NCBI GenBank assembly: GCA_027063545.1
Contig: JAMORN010000176.1
Coordinates: 1 to 5,681 of the forward strand
Direction: 5' to 3'
Source: JAMORN01 sp027063545 [NCBI: bacterium]
Lineage (GTDB): Bacteria; JAMORN01
DNA: 5,681 nt
The notes beneath the pieces were generated by a model. It did no database searches. It had not been told where the DNA came from and saw nothing but the letters and a program-made list of their open reading frames with translations. This document shows, piece by piece, positions 1 through 5,681 of the stretch. The translations under genes and the position numbers were made by a program. Each line of letters begins with the position of its first letter. Within the stretch, counting starts at the first letter, position 1.

Positions 1-80
1 ATTTATCAGGGTTACCATCTCAGAAAAAAAGAGCCTCTGCATCAAGTCCTACTGAAGGATTATTAAAATTTTTAGAATAG
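1..80 (+). CDS. thiG: Thiazole synthase ThiG, C-terminal end (partial)
   Basis: Only the last 25 codons are present; the gene enters from the left and the frame begins at base 3, ending at a TAG at 78-80. The visible peptide contains RASASSPTEGLLKFLE, which matches the conserved C-terminal tail of ThiG (the A-S-A-S-S-P-x-E-G segment). ThiG is the cytoplasmic TIM-barrel enzyme that condenses deoxyxylulose 5-phosphate, dehydroglycine and ThiS thiocarboxylate into the thiazole phosphate of thiamine. The catalytic lysine and most of the barrel lie outside the window, so intactness cannot be judged. The neighbouring thiH and thiS strongly support the call. The stop codon overlaps the ribosome site of thiH, and 7 nt separate the two genes. 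Confidence 0.88.
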   Translation, partial: LSGLPSQKKRASASSPTEGLLKFLE

Positions 81-84
81 GTGA
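79..84 (+). promoter_or_regulatory. Ribosome binding site of thiH
   Basis: AGGTGA lies 3 nt before the ATG at 88, and its first two bases are the last two of the thiG stop codon. It supports ATG 88 as the thiH start and suggests translational coupling of thiG and thiH. The spacing is somewhat short. Confidence 0.6.
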
Positions 85-87
85 AGT

Positions 88-1236
88 ATGTTTGTAGATA
101 GAATCTCTTCTTTAAAAAATCAGGAAAAAGAGTTTTTGGAAATAAATAAAAAGGCAACACAAAAAGAATTAGATGAGGTTATTTTAAAAATAGAGTCAAA
201 TGAAAAGTTAGATTGGCGCGATTTAGCGGTTTTATTATCTGAGGTTAGTTTAAAAAAAGAGAATTTAGGTTATTTAGTCCAACTTGCTTATAATAAAACT
301 ATAGAAAGATTTGGAAAGGTAATAAAATTTTATGTTCCGCTTTATTTATCAAATTATTGTATTAATAGTTGTTTATATTGTTCTTTTGCTGCTGTTAATA
401 AAATAAATAGAAAAGTATTAACAATTGAAGAAGCTAAATTAGAACTGGAAGCAATAAAGAAAATGGGATTTAAACATATTCTTTTGGTTGCAGGAGAAGA
501 TCCAACAAATATAAATGTAAATTATCTTTCTGAGATAATAAGTGTTGCAAAAAATGAATTGGGAATAGCTTCTGTTTCTATAGAAGTTTCTCCTTTTGAA
601 GAAAATGAATATAAAAAGCTTGTAAAATCAGGACTTGATGGTTTAACATTATATCAAGAAACTTATCACAAAGATACTTATTTAGAGGTGCATAGAGGAA
701 GAAAAAGAAATTATGAAAAAAGACTTATTTATCCAGAGTATGCTGCTAAAGCAGGTATAAGGAAATTTAATTTTGGGGTATTGTTGGGGCTTTATGATCA
801 TATTATAGAGAGTTTTTATTTATATCATCATGTGAAATATTTTGAGAAAAATTATTGGCAAGTTCATTTGGGAGTAAATTTCCCACGGATTAGGCCTATG
901 TATGGAGGTTTTAAACCAAAATATCCAGTATCTGATAAGGAATTGGTTAGAATGATTGTAGCTTTTAGATTAATGTTTGAAGATATAGATTTAGTTTTAT
1001 CAACGCGAGAAAGTGCAGAGTTTAGAGATTTTATGCTTGGTATTGGAATAACTCAAATTTCAGCAGGAAGTAAAACTTATGTAGGAGGATACTTTAAAAA
1101 TTATGCAAAGGTGGAAGAGGATATTGGGCAATTTGAAATAGCAGATACTAGAACTGTTAAAGAAGTAGAAAATGCTGTGAAAAATAAAGGTTTTGAGGTT
1201 GTATGGAAGGATTGGCAGGAGGTGATGTTTGGTTAA
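88..1236 (+). CDS. thiH: 2-iminoacetate synthase ThiH (radical SAM tyrosine lyase)
   Basis: ThiH cleaves L-tyrosine with a 5'-deoxyadenosyl radical, giving dehydroglycine (2-iminoacetate) for ThiG and p-cresol as by-product. It is a cytoplasmic, oxygen-sensitive [4Fe-4S] enzyme. The radical SAM motif CxxxCxxC is Cys91, Cys95 and Cys98, within NYCINSCLYCSF. It is preceded by the family segment FYVPLYLSN (81-89) and followed by LLVAGEDP (132-139). YQETYH (189-194), the LSTRES segment (304-309) and QFEIADTR (348-355) also fit ThiH. The 382-residue length is normal for the family, and the distal C-terminal ThiH/BATS-like region is complete. The related FO-synthase and HydG families share the fold. 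HydG is less likely because the thiazole genes flank this one and the protein lacks the extended HydG C terminus with its extra CxxC. The 3' end overlaps thiS by 8 nt. Confidence 0.95.
   Translation: MFVDRISSLKNQEKEFLEINKKATQKELDEVILKIESNEKLDWRDLAVLLSEVSLKKENLGYLVQLAYNKTIERFGKVIKFYVPLYLSNYCINSCLYCSFAAVNKINRKVLTIEEAKLELEAIKKMGFKHILLVAGEDPTNINVNYLSEIISVAKNELGIASVSIEVSPFEENEYKKLVKSGLDGLTLYQETYHKDTYLEVHRGRKRNYEKRLIYPEYAAKAGIRKFNFGVLLGLYDHIIESFYLYHHVKYFEKNYWQVHLGVNFPRIRPMYGGFKPKYPVSDKELVRMIVAFRLMFEDIDLVLSTRESAEFRDFMLGIGITQISAGSKTYVGGYFKNYAKVEEDIGQFEIADTRTVKEVENAVKNKGFEVVWKDWQEVMFG
1217..1231 (+). promoter_or_regulatory. Strong ribosome binding site deciding the TTG start of thiS
   Basis: AGGAGGTGAT at 1217-1226 is a near-complete Shine-Dalgarno sequence lying inside the thiH coding region. 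It is followed at normal spacing by TTG at 1229-1231. An in-frame TGA at 1223-1225 excludes any earlier thiS start. The next in-frame candidate, GTG at 1238, is farther from the site and would remove the first residues of the first beta strand. Confidence 0.85.
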
Positions 1237-1441
1237 AGTGATTGTTAATGATAATGAATTTTATATAGAAAAGAAAACAAATTTATATGATTTTTTAAAG
1301 GAAAAAGGTTATATTAAAGAAGAGAGTAAATGGGTTGTTATTGTTGTAAATGGAGAACCAAAAAGTATAGAAGAGATAAAAAACTTAAATATAGAGAATA
1401 ATTTAAAAATAGAATTAGCAAATATAGTAGGTGGTGGTTAG
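1229..1441 (+). CDS. thiS: Sulfur carrier protein ThiS
   Basis: This 70-residue protein has the ubiquitin-like (beta-grasp) ThiS pattern: an initial strand VKVIVNDNEF (2-11), a helix with YDFLKEKG (20-27), a second strand VVIVVNGEP (36-44), and a C terminus IVGGG. The terminal Gly-Gly is adenylated by ThiF and converted to a thiocarboxylate that gives its sulfur to ThiG. Length and ending agree with known ThiS proteins. The usual Gly-Asp turn before the last strand is replaced by ENN (55-57), a mild divergence. The start is TTG, overlaps thiH by 8 nt, and is set by a strong Shine-Dalgarno sequence. MoaD-type carriers are possible relatives, but the thiG-thiH context makes ThiS by far the best choice. 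ThiF is not encoded in the window. Confidence 0.92.
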   Translation: MVKVIVNDNEFYIEKKTNLYDFLKEKGYIKEESKWVVIVVNGEPKSIEEIKNLNIENNLKIELANIVGGG

Positions 1442-1443
1442 AA

Positions 1444-1451
1444 AAAGGAGG
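1444..1451 (+). promoter_or_regulatory. Ribosome binding site of yebC
   Basis: AAAGGAGG sits 8 nt before the yebC ATG, just after the thiS TAG stop. It gives yebC its own strong translation signal within the 18-nt gap, the longest gap in this gene run. The gap shows no separate promoter, although one could lie within thiS. Confidence 0.8.
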
Positions 1452-1459
1452 TATTAGTT

Positions 1460-2185
1460 ATGTCTGGACATAATAAATGGAGTAGTATAAAACACAAAAA
1501 AGCAAGAATGGATGCTCAAAGGAGTAAGATTTTTTCTAAGTTAATAAGAGAAATAACAGTTGCTGCAAAACTTGGAGGTCCTGATCCAGAATCAAATCCA
1601 AGACTTAGACAAGCAATAGCGAATGCAAGAGCCAATAATATGCCCAAAGAAAATATTGAAAATGCCATAAAAAAAGGTACAGGAGAACTTCCGGGTGTTA
1701 GTTATGAAGAAATTTCACTAGAAGGCTATGGCCCTGGTGGAATTGCTATAATGATAGATGCTTTAACAGATAATAGAAATAGAACAGTTGCAGAGATTAG
1801 AAGTATTTTTAATAAAAATGGTGGAAATTTAGCAGAAAAAGGTGCTGTTGCTTGGATGTTTGAAACAATAGGTCAAATTTTAGTTGAAAAATCAAGGGTT
1901 GATGAAGATTCTTTAATGGAAGCAGCAATAGAGGCAGGTGCTGAAGATGTTATTACTGATGATGAGGAGTTTTATATTATAAAGACAGCAAAAGAAGATT
2001 TAATGAATGTAGTTGATGGTTTAGAAAAGGCAGGTATTCCAATAAAGTCTTATGAGATAACAAAGGTAGCACAAACACCTGTAAAACTTTCAGGTGATCA
2101 GGCTGAGAAAGCAATGAAATTATTAGAATTATTAGATGATCATGATGATGTTCAAAAGGTTTATACAAATTTTGATATAGAATAA
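1460..2185 (+). CDS. yebC: YebC/PmpR family protein (ribosome-associated translation factor or regulator)
   Basis: This 241-residue protein is a full-length member of the YebC/PmpR/TACO1 family. It opens with the hallmark [13 protein letters not shown] (2-14), followed by the basic helical N-terminal domain. Other family blocks are [14 protein letters not shown] (60-73), [12 protein letters not shown] (87-98), TDNRNRT (103-109), FNKNGG (117-122), and the C-terminal [14 protein letters not shown] (226-239). Members were first described as DNA-binding transcription regulators. More recent work on bacterial YebC proteins and mitochondrial TACO1 points to helping ribosomes through polyproline-type stalls. 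The sequence cannot decide between these roles for this copy. The gene has a strong ribosome site, starts 18 nt after thiS, and its TAA stop shares one base with the ruvC ATG. The yebC-ruvC-ruvA-ruvB order is common in many bacterial phyla. Confidence 0.95.
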   Translation: MSGHNKWSSIKHKKARMDAQRSKIFSKLIREITVAAKLGGPDPESNPRLRQAIANARANNMPKENIENAIKKGTGELPGVSYEEISLEGYGPGGIAIMIDALTDNRNRTVAEIRSIFNKNGGNLAEKGAVAWMFETIGQILVEKSRVDEDSLMEAAIEAGAEDVITDDEEFYIIKTAKEDLMNVVDGLEKAGIPIKSYEITKVAQTPVKLSGDQAEKAMKLLELLDDHDDVQKVYTNFDIE

Positions 2186-2661
2186 TGATAGTTTTAGGAG
2201 TAGATCCAGGAATAAATAATACAGGTTATGGTATAATAAAATATGATAGTAAAAAGAATTTACTAGAAACAGTGGATTATGGAGTTATTTCACCAAAAAG
2301 AAACTGGACTACTCCTAAAAAACTATCTTTTATATATGATTCTATTCTCAATAAAATAGATGAATTTAATGTAGATGTATTAAGTTTAGAAAAAAGTTTT
2401 TATGGCAAAAATGTTCAAGTAATAATAACTATGTCTCAGGCAAGGGCTATTGTTATTTTAGCGGGTTATAAAAAGGGTTTAGATATTTTTGAATACTCTC
2501 CTAAAGAGGTAAAAAAGGTTATTACAAGTTATGGAGGTGCTTTAAAATCTCAGGTTAGATATATGGTTGATACCACTTTAAATATAGATACATCAAAAGA
2601 GAAGTATGATGTTAGTGATGCCTTGGCTATAGCATTGTGTCATGTTTATAGAGAGGGTTAA
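2185..2661 (+). CDS. ruvC: Holliday junction endonuclease RuvC (crossover junction resolvase)
   Basis: RuvC is the dimeric, Mg2+-dependent nuclease that makes paired cuts across a Holliday junction, working with RuvA and RuvB. The RNase H-like fold shows its four acidic catalytic residues in place: Asp7 in VLGVDPGINNTGYG (3-16), Glu69 in LSLEKSFYGKN (66-76), and Asp142 and Asp145 in YDVSDALAIALCH (141-153). Phe72 sits where E. coli RuvC has the base-stacking Phe69. ARAIVILAGY (86-95), FEYSPKEVK (102-110) and GGALKSQVRYMV (117-128) match other conserved blocks. At 158 residues it is slightly shorter than the E. coli protein (173), mainly at the C terminus, and is complete. The ATG overlaps the yebC stop (TAATG). 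I see no Shine-Dalgarno sequence just upstream, so translation probably depends on termination-reinitiation. ruvA follows after 3 nt. Confidence 0.97.
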   Translation: MIVLGVDPGINNTGYGIIKYDSKKNLLETVDYGVISPKRNWTTPKKLSFIYDSILNKIDEFNVDVLSLEKSFYGKNVQVIITMSQARAIVILAGYKKGLDIFEYSPKEVKKVITSYGGALKSQVRYMVDTTLNIDTSKEKYDVSDALAIALCHVYREG

Positions 2662-2664
2662 GGG

Positions 2665-3258
2665 ATGTATAGTTTTATAAGAGGAAGACTTTTTAGTAAA
2701 AAACCCACAAATATTATTGTGGATGTATCTGGTATAGGTTTTGAGATTTTTATTCCAACAAGGGTTTTTGAGATTCTCCCTAAAGAAGGTGAAGAGGTTT
2801 TTTTATACACTTATTATTATGTAAAAGAGGATATTCATAGACTTTATGGATTTTTAATAGCAGAGGATAGAGATTTTTTTAAATTACTTATTTCTATTAG
2901 TGGAATAGGTCCTTCTCAGGCTTTAAATATATTATCATCAATTGATAGTATTAGTTTTATTGAGTATATTAAGGAAAAAAGCGTTGAAAAATTAGTAAAA
3001 ATTCCTGGAATAGGGAAGAAAAAGGCAGAAAAGATTATATTTGAACTTAATTCTAAAATAAAGGATTTAGAATCTATTTATGAAGAGATTGATTCGGTTG
3101 AAAAAGAGAAGAAAGAAGATTTAATTTTAGCATTAAGTAATTTAGGTTATCAGAAAGGAGAAATAAATAAGGTATTGAAAATATTGGAAGATGATATTAT
3201 AATAATGCCAATTGAGGAGTTAGTAAAAAAGGCATTAAATTTATTACTTGAATTATAA
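2665..3258 (+). CDS. ruvA: Holliday junction branch migration protein RuvA
   Basis: RuvA tetramers bind the four-way junction, hold it open and load RuvB rings. The N-terminal OB-fold is seen in MYSFIRGRLF (1-10), VDVSGIGFEI (19-28) and the YYVKEDIHRLYGF segment (51-63). Glu55 and Asp56 occupy the acidic-pin positions known from E. coli RuvA. Domain II has two helix-hairpin-helix motifs, SISGIGPSQAL (77-87) and KIPGIGKKKAEKII (112-125). A charged flexible linker (about 130-150) leads to domain III, with LILALSNLGYQKGEI (153-167), the part that contacts RuvB. The length of 197 residues is normal. A modest Shine-Dalgarno sequence (GAGGG, 2653-2657) lies inside the end of ruvC, 7 nt before the ATG. 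ruvB follows after 3 nt. Confidence 0.97.
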   Translation: MYSFIRGRLFSKKPTNIIVDVSGIGFEIFIPTRVFEILPKEGEEVFLYTYYYVKEDIHRLYGFLIAEDRDFFKLLISISGIGPSQALNILSSIDSISFIEYIKEKSVEKLVKIPGIGKKKAEKIIFELNSKIKDLESIYEEIDSVEKEKKEDLILALSNLGYQKGEINKVLKILEDDIIIMPIEELVKKALNLLLEL

Positions 3259-3261
3259 AAT

Positions 3262-4284
3262 ATGAAGGATTTTATAAATAATCCGAGACATATTGATGAG
3301 GACTCCATTGTTGAAGAAACTTTAAGGCCGAAGAAATTAGATGATTTTATTGGCCAAGAAAGTTTAAAACTTAATTTATCTTATGCAATAAAATCAGCAA
3401 AAGAAAGAAGTAAATCTATAGATCATATTATATTATATGGACCTCCAGGGCTTGGTAAAACAACTCTTGCTGAGATTATAGCAAACGAAATGGGTGTTAA
3501 TTTTATTTCAACAAGTGGACCTGCTTTAACAAAACCCGGAGATATAGTTGGAATATTAACACGTCTAAAATCAAGAGATGTGTTTTTTATAGATGAGATT
3601 CATAGGCTCTCTAAGACAATAGAGGAGTACTTATATCCTGCAATGGAGGATTTTAAGGTTGATTTAATTTTAGATACAGGCCCAAATGCAAGAACAATGA
3701 AGATTAAAATAGAGGAATTTACTTTAATTGGAGCCACTACGATTGCAGGAAAGATTTCTCAGCCTTTAAGAGATAGGTTTGGTATTGTTTTGAAGGTTGA
3801 TTATTATAATGAGGAGGAGTTAAAAAGAATCATTTTAAGAAGTGCTAAGATTTTAGAGATAGGGATAACAGAGAAGGCTGCTCTTTCTTTAGCAAGAAGG
3901 TCAAGAGGAACCCCAAGAATAGCAAATAGACTTCTTAAAAGGACAAGAGATGTTGCTATTGTTGATAAAAAGGATTTTATAGATGAAGAGGTTGTAAATA
4001 AGACATTAAAGATTATTAATATAGATAAATATGGGCTTGATGAGACTGATAGAAAAATTTTAGAGGTAATAATTAAGAATTTCTCTGGAGGGCCTGTAGG
4101 AGTAAAGAATATTGCTATAGGTATTGGCGAGGATCCTCAAACAATAGAAGAAGTTTATGAACCGTTTTTAATTCAAAAGGGTTTTATAAAAAGAACGCCA
4201 AGGGGAAGAGTTGCAACTAAAAAGGCTTATGATGTTTTAGGTATAAAAAATTATGATGATTCAGAGGATTTAAGTCTGTTTTAA
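3262..4284 (+). CDS. ruvB: Holliday junction branch migration ATPase RuvB
   Basis: RuvB is the hexameric AAA+ motor that drives branch migration at RuvA-bound junctions. The conserved N-terminal LRPKKLDDFIGQ (21-32) confirms the start. Walker A is GPPGLGKTT (60-68) and Walker B is FFIDEIHRL (108-116). Sensor 1 lies in LIGATT (155-160), the arginine-finger region is LRDRFG (169-174), and sensor 2 is RGTPRIANR (215-223). The C-terminal winged helix has FSGGPVG (274-280) and RTPRGR (311-316). The length of 340 residues is typical. After the winged helix comes a short acidic tail ending EDLSLF, which resembles a sliding-clamp-binding peptide. No Shine-Dalgarno sequence is visible before the ATG, and ruvA ends 3 nt upstream, so coupling is likely. 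The convergent activator gene ends 1 nt beyond the stop, and no terminator hairpin was seen at the junction. Confidence 0.97.
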   Translation: MKDFINNPRHIDEDSIVEETLRPKKLDDFIGQESLKLNLSYAIKSAKERSKSIDHIILYGPPGLGKTTLAEIIANEMGVNFISTSGPALTKPGDIVGILTRLKSRDVFFIDEIHRLSKTIEEYLYPAMEDFKVDLILDTGPNARTMKIKIEEFTLIGATTIAGKISQPLRDRFGIVLKVDYYNEEELKRIILRSAKILEIGITEKAALSLARRSRGTPRIANRLLKRTRDVAIVDKKDFIDEEVVNKTLKIINIDKYGLDETDRKILEVIIKNFSGGPVGVKNIAIGIGEDPQTIEEVYEPFLIQKGFIKRTPRGRVATKKAYDVLGIKNYDDSEDLSLF

Positions 4285-4285
4285 T

Positions 4286-5681
4286 CTAATCCCTAAATTC
4301 ATTAGCATCAATTCCAAGACGTTGCATTATTCTAATAAATGATTTTCTCTCAGTTTTTAAAGCGCGGGCTGCTTTTGATATATTTCCATGATAGAGTTTT
4401 AAGTATTTTATAATAGCCTCACGCATTGTATTATCCCTAATTTCACTTAAAGATAACTCTTTTTCTTTAGATTCTTTTTCGATTAGAGTTTCTGATATTA
4501 AAATATCTTCAGGCTTTATAGTATTAGACTCACTTAATACCAAAGCCTTTTTAATTACCATTTCAAGTTCTCTCACATTACCCGGCCAAGAATAGTTTAG
4601 AAGTTTTTGTTTTGCTTTTTCAGAAAGTTTCTTAGAAGGAAGTTTAAACTCTTTTGAATATTTTTCTATAAAATATTCAGATAAAAGTATTATATCCTCA
4701 GGTCTATCTTTTAAAGGAGGTAAATTAATTTTAAAACCATTTATTCTATAATATAAATCTTCTCTGAATTTTCCTTGCTTAATTTCTTCTTCTAAATTTC
4801 TATTTGTTGCTGATATTATTCTAACATCAATAGGAATCTCTTGAGTTGCTCCAAGAGGTAGGATTTTCCCTTCTTGTAATACTCTTAAAAGTTTTACCTG
4901 CATATAAAGAGGAAGTTCTCCTATTTCATCTAAAAATAGTGTGCCTCCATTTGCCATTTCAAAAAGTCCTTTTTTATCTTTATCAGCACCAGTAAAGGCA
5001 CCTTTTTTATATCCAAAAAGCTCACTTTCAAGTAGATTTTCTGGTATTGCTCCACAATTTACAGCTACAAAGGGTTTATCTTTTCTTAGAGATTTATAAT
5101 GAATAAATTTTGCAATTTTTTCTTTACCTGATCCTGTTGGGCCGGTAATTAACACAGGAATATCAATTTTTGCTATTTTTTCTGCGGTTTTTATAATCTC
5201 TTCCATTTTTTTATCCGCATATATTAACTCTGCTTCTTTTGTTTCCTTTTCCATTAGAGATTTTAGTTTCTTTTCTTTTTCAATATTTTCATATGAAAGT
5301 TTAAGTAGAATTTCAAATATAGGTTTAAAACTTTCAAGTAGATATCTATCATTTTCAGTAAATAACCCTTTGTCCTTTCTTTTGTCAATATATATGTAAG
5401 CATTGTTGATTTTATCAATATTTATATCCAGTTTCGAGCATATTATAGATGATATTTCATTTATATAAATAGACTCAGAATAATTTTTATCTGATTCAAT
5501 ACTTTTCATAAGAATTGTTTTACTAAGTTTTTTTGCTTCAGAAAGCACACTTTGAGAAAAGTCTTTATTTTTTAAATTTTCAGGAAATGTATATAAATTT
5601 TTAAATTTATTATTTTCCTCAATTACAATTCTAACAGCAGAAGCATCAAATAGTTTATATATAAATTTTAATAAATCTAAC
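4286..5681 (-). CDS. Sigma-54-dependent transcriptional activator, GAF-like/AAA+/Fis HTH (5' end outside window)
   Basis: The protein is a bacterial enhancer-binding ATPase that remodels RNA polymerase-sigma-54 for open complex formation. An in-frame GTG occurs at 5546-5548, but the frame stays open for 44 more codons to the edge (for example [13 protein letters not shown]), so that GTG is not the true start. Numbering below counts from it. Residues before about 85, with [20 protein letters not shown] (51-70) and the upstream part, look like a GAF-type sensor domain; its ligand is unknown. A charged, probably helical linker (86-112) follows. The AAA+ domain has Walker A GPTGSGKE (136-143), [15 protein letters not shown] (174-188, sigma-54 contact loop intact), Walker [11 protein letters not shown] (202-211), SATNR (246-250), FREDLYYRI (261-269) and WPGNVREL (321-328). 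A Fis-type helix-turn-helix (about 373-412, [10 protein letters not shown]) closes the protein. No receiver domain is visible in this part. Target genes are not identifiable here. Confidence 0.93.
   Translation of the reverse strand, partial: LDLLKFIYKLFDASAVRIVIEENNKFKNLYTFPENLKNKDFSQSVLSEAKKLSKTILMKSIESDKNYSESIYINEISSIICSKLDINIDKINNAYIYIDKRKDKGLFTENDRYLLESFKPIFEILLKLSYENIEKEKKLKSLMEKETKEAELIYADKKMEEIIKTAEKIAKIDIPVLITGPTGSGKEKIAKFIHYKSLRKDKPFVAVNCGAIPENLLESELFGYKKGAFTGADKDKKGLFEMANGGTLFLDEIGELPLYMQVKLLRVLQEGKILPLGATQEIPIDVRIISATNRNLEEEIKQGKFREDLYYRINGFKINLPPLKDRPEDIILLSEYFIEKYSKEFKLPSKKLSEKAKQKLLNYSWPGNVRELEMVIKKALVLSESNTIKPEDILISETLIEKESKEKELSLSEIRDNTMREAIIKYLKLYHGNISKAARALKTERKSFIRIMQRLGIDANEFRD

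Noticed and set aside
211-228. A TTGGCGCG...GC stretch resembling a sigma-54 (-24/-12) promoter
   Set aside because: The GG and GC elements are 9 nt apart rather than the required 10, the TTGC element is not matched, and the site lies inside thiH.
1442-1459. A promoter in the thiS-yebC gap
   Set aside because: The 18-nt gap is filled by the ribosome site and spacer. A/T-rich hexamers in the end of thiS are no better than background.
2136-2155. Palindrome-like GATGATCATGATGATG as a possible operator
   Set aside because: It encodes the conserved acidic Asp-Asp-His-Asp-Asp block of YebC, so Asp/His codons explain the repeats.
1977-2168. A 63-codon open frame on the - strand, opposite the end of yebC
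   Set aside because: It is antisense to the conserved YebC C-terminal domain, has low-complexity Leu/His/Ser-rich translation, and shows no ribosome site or family resemblance.
4260-4300. GGATT...AATCC inverted repeat at the ruvB/activator junction as a bidirectional terminator
   Set aside because: The stem is only about 5 bp, mostly A-T, with no adjacent T-run, so it is too weak to call.
1-5681. Possible alternative genetic code, because no gene here ends in TGA
   Set aside because: All eight conserved proteins read through without internal TGA, Trp is encoded by TGG, and few genes are sampled in very AT-rich DNA where TAA and TAG are favoured.

Overview
The window is gene-dense, strongly AT-rich bacterial chromosome. 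It holds a co-directional run of seven genes on the + strand (thiG 3' end, thiH, thiS, yebC, ruvC, ruvA, ruvB), followed by one convergent gene on the - strand, a sigma-54-dependent AAA+ activator cut by the right edge. Every gene reads intact in the standard code, with A/T-ending codons preferred throughout, and no base- or codon-use break marks a transferred island. The use of ThiH, an oxygen-sensitive radical SAM tyrosine lyase, instead of the oxygen-dependent ThiO, together with very low GC and a sigma-54 system, suggests an anaerobic or facultative bacterium. The sequence alone does not fix the phylum; low-GC clostridia, Deferribacteres-like and other deep-branching groups all fit.

Bases 1-1441 are the thiazole arm of thiamine biosynthesis. 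ThiS carries sulfur as a C-terminal thiocarboxylate, ThiH makes dehydroglycine from tyrosine, and ThiG joins these with deoxyxylulose 5-phosphate. The ThiS-activating enzyme ThiF is not in the window. The three genes are packed tightly: the thiH ribosome site overlaps the thiG stop, and thiS starts at TTG inside the end of thiH.

Bases 1460-4284 are yebC-ruvC-ruvA-ruvB, a widely conserved bacterial neighbourhood. YebC acts in translation or regulation. RuvA, RuvB and RuvC together branch-migrate and resolve Holliday junctions. Intergenic spacing across the whole run is 7, -8, 18, -1, 3 and 3 nt, so one polycistronic transcript is likely, with its promoter to the left of the window. No promoter, terminator, structural RNA, repeat array or mobile element was recognised.

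Bases 4286-5681 (- strand) encode a transcription activator with a GAF-like N-terminal region, a complete sigma-54-interacting AAA+ domain (including GAFTGA) and a Fis-type helix-turn-helix. Its reading frame stays open to the right edge, so its true start lies outside. It ends 1 nt from the ruvB stop.

I found no previously undescribed system here. The points most worth a second look are a clamp-binding-like peptide at the extreme C terminus of RuvB, the joining of thiamine genes to the recombination operon, the 1-nt convergent junction, and the edge-truncated activator whose first in-frame GTG would be a false start.
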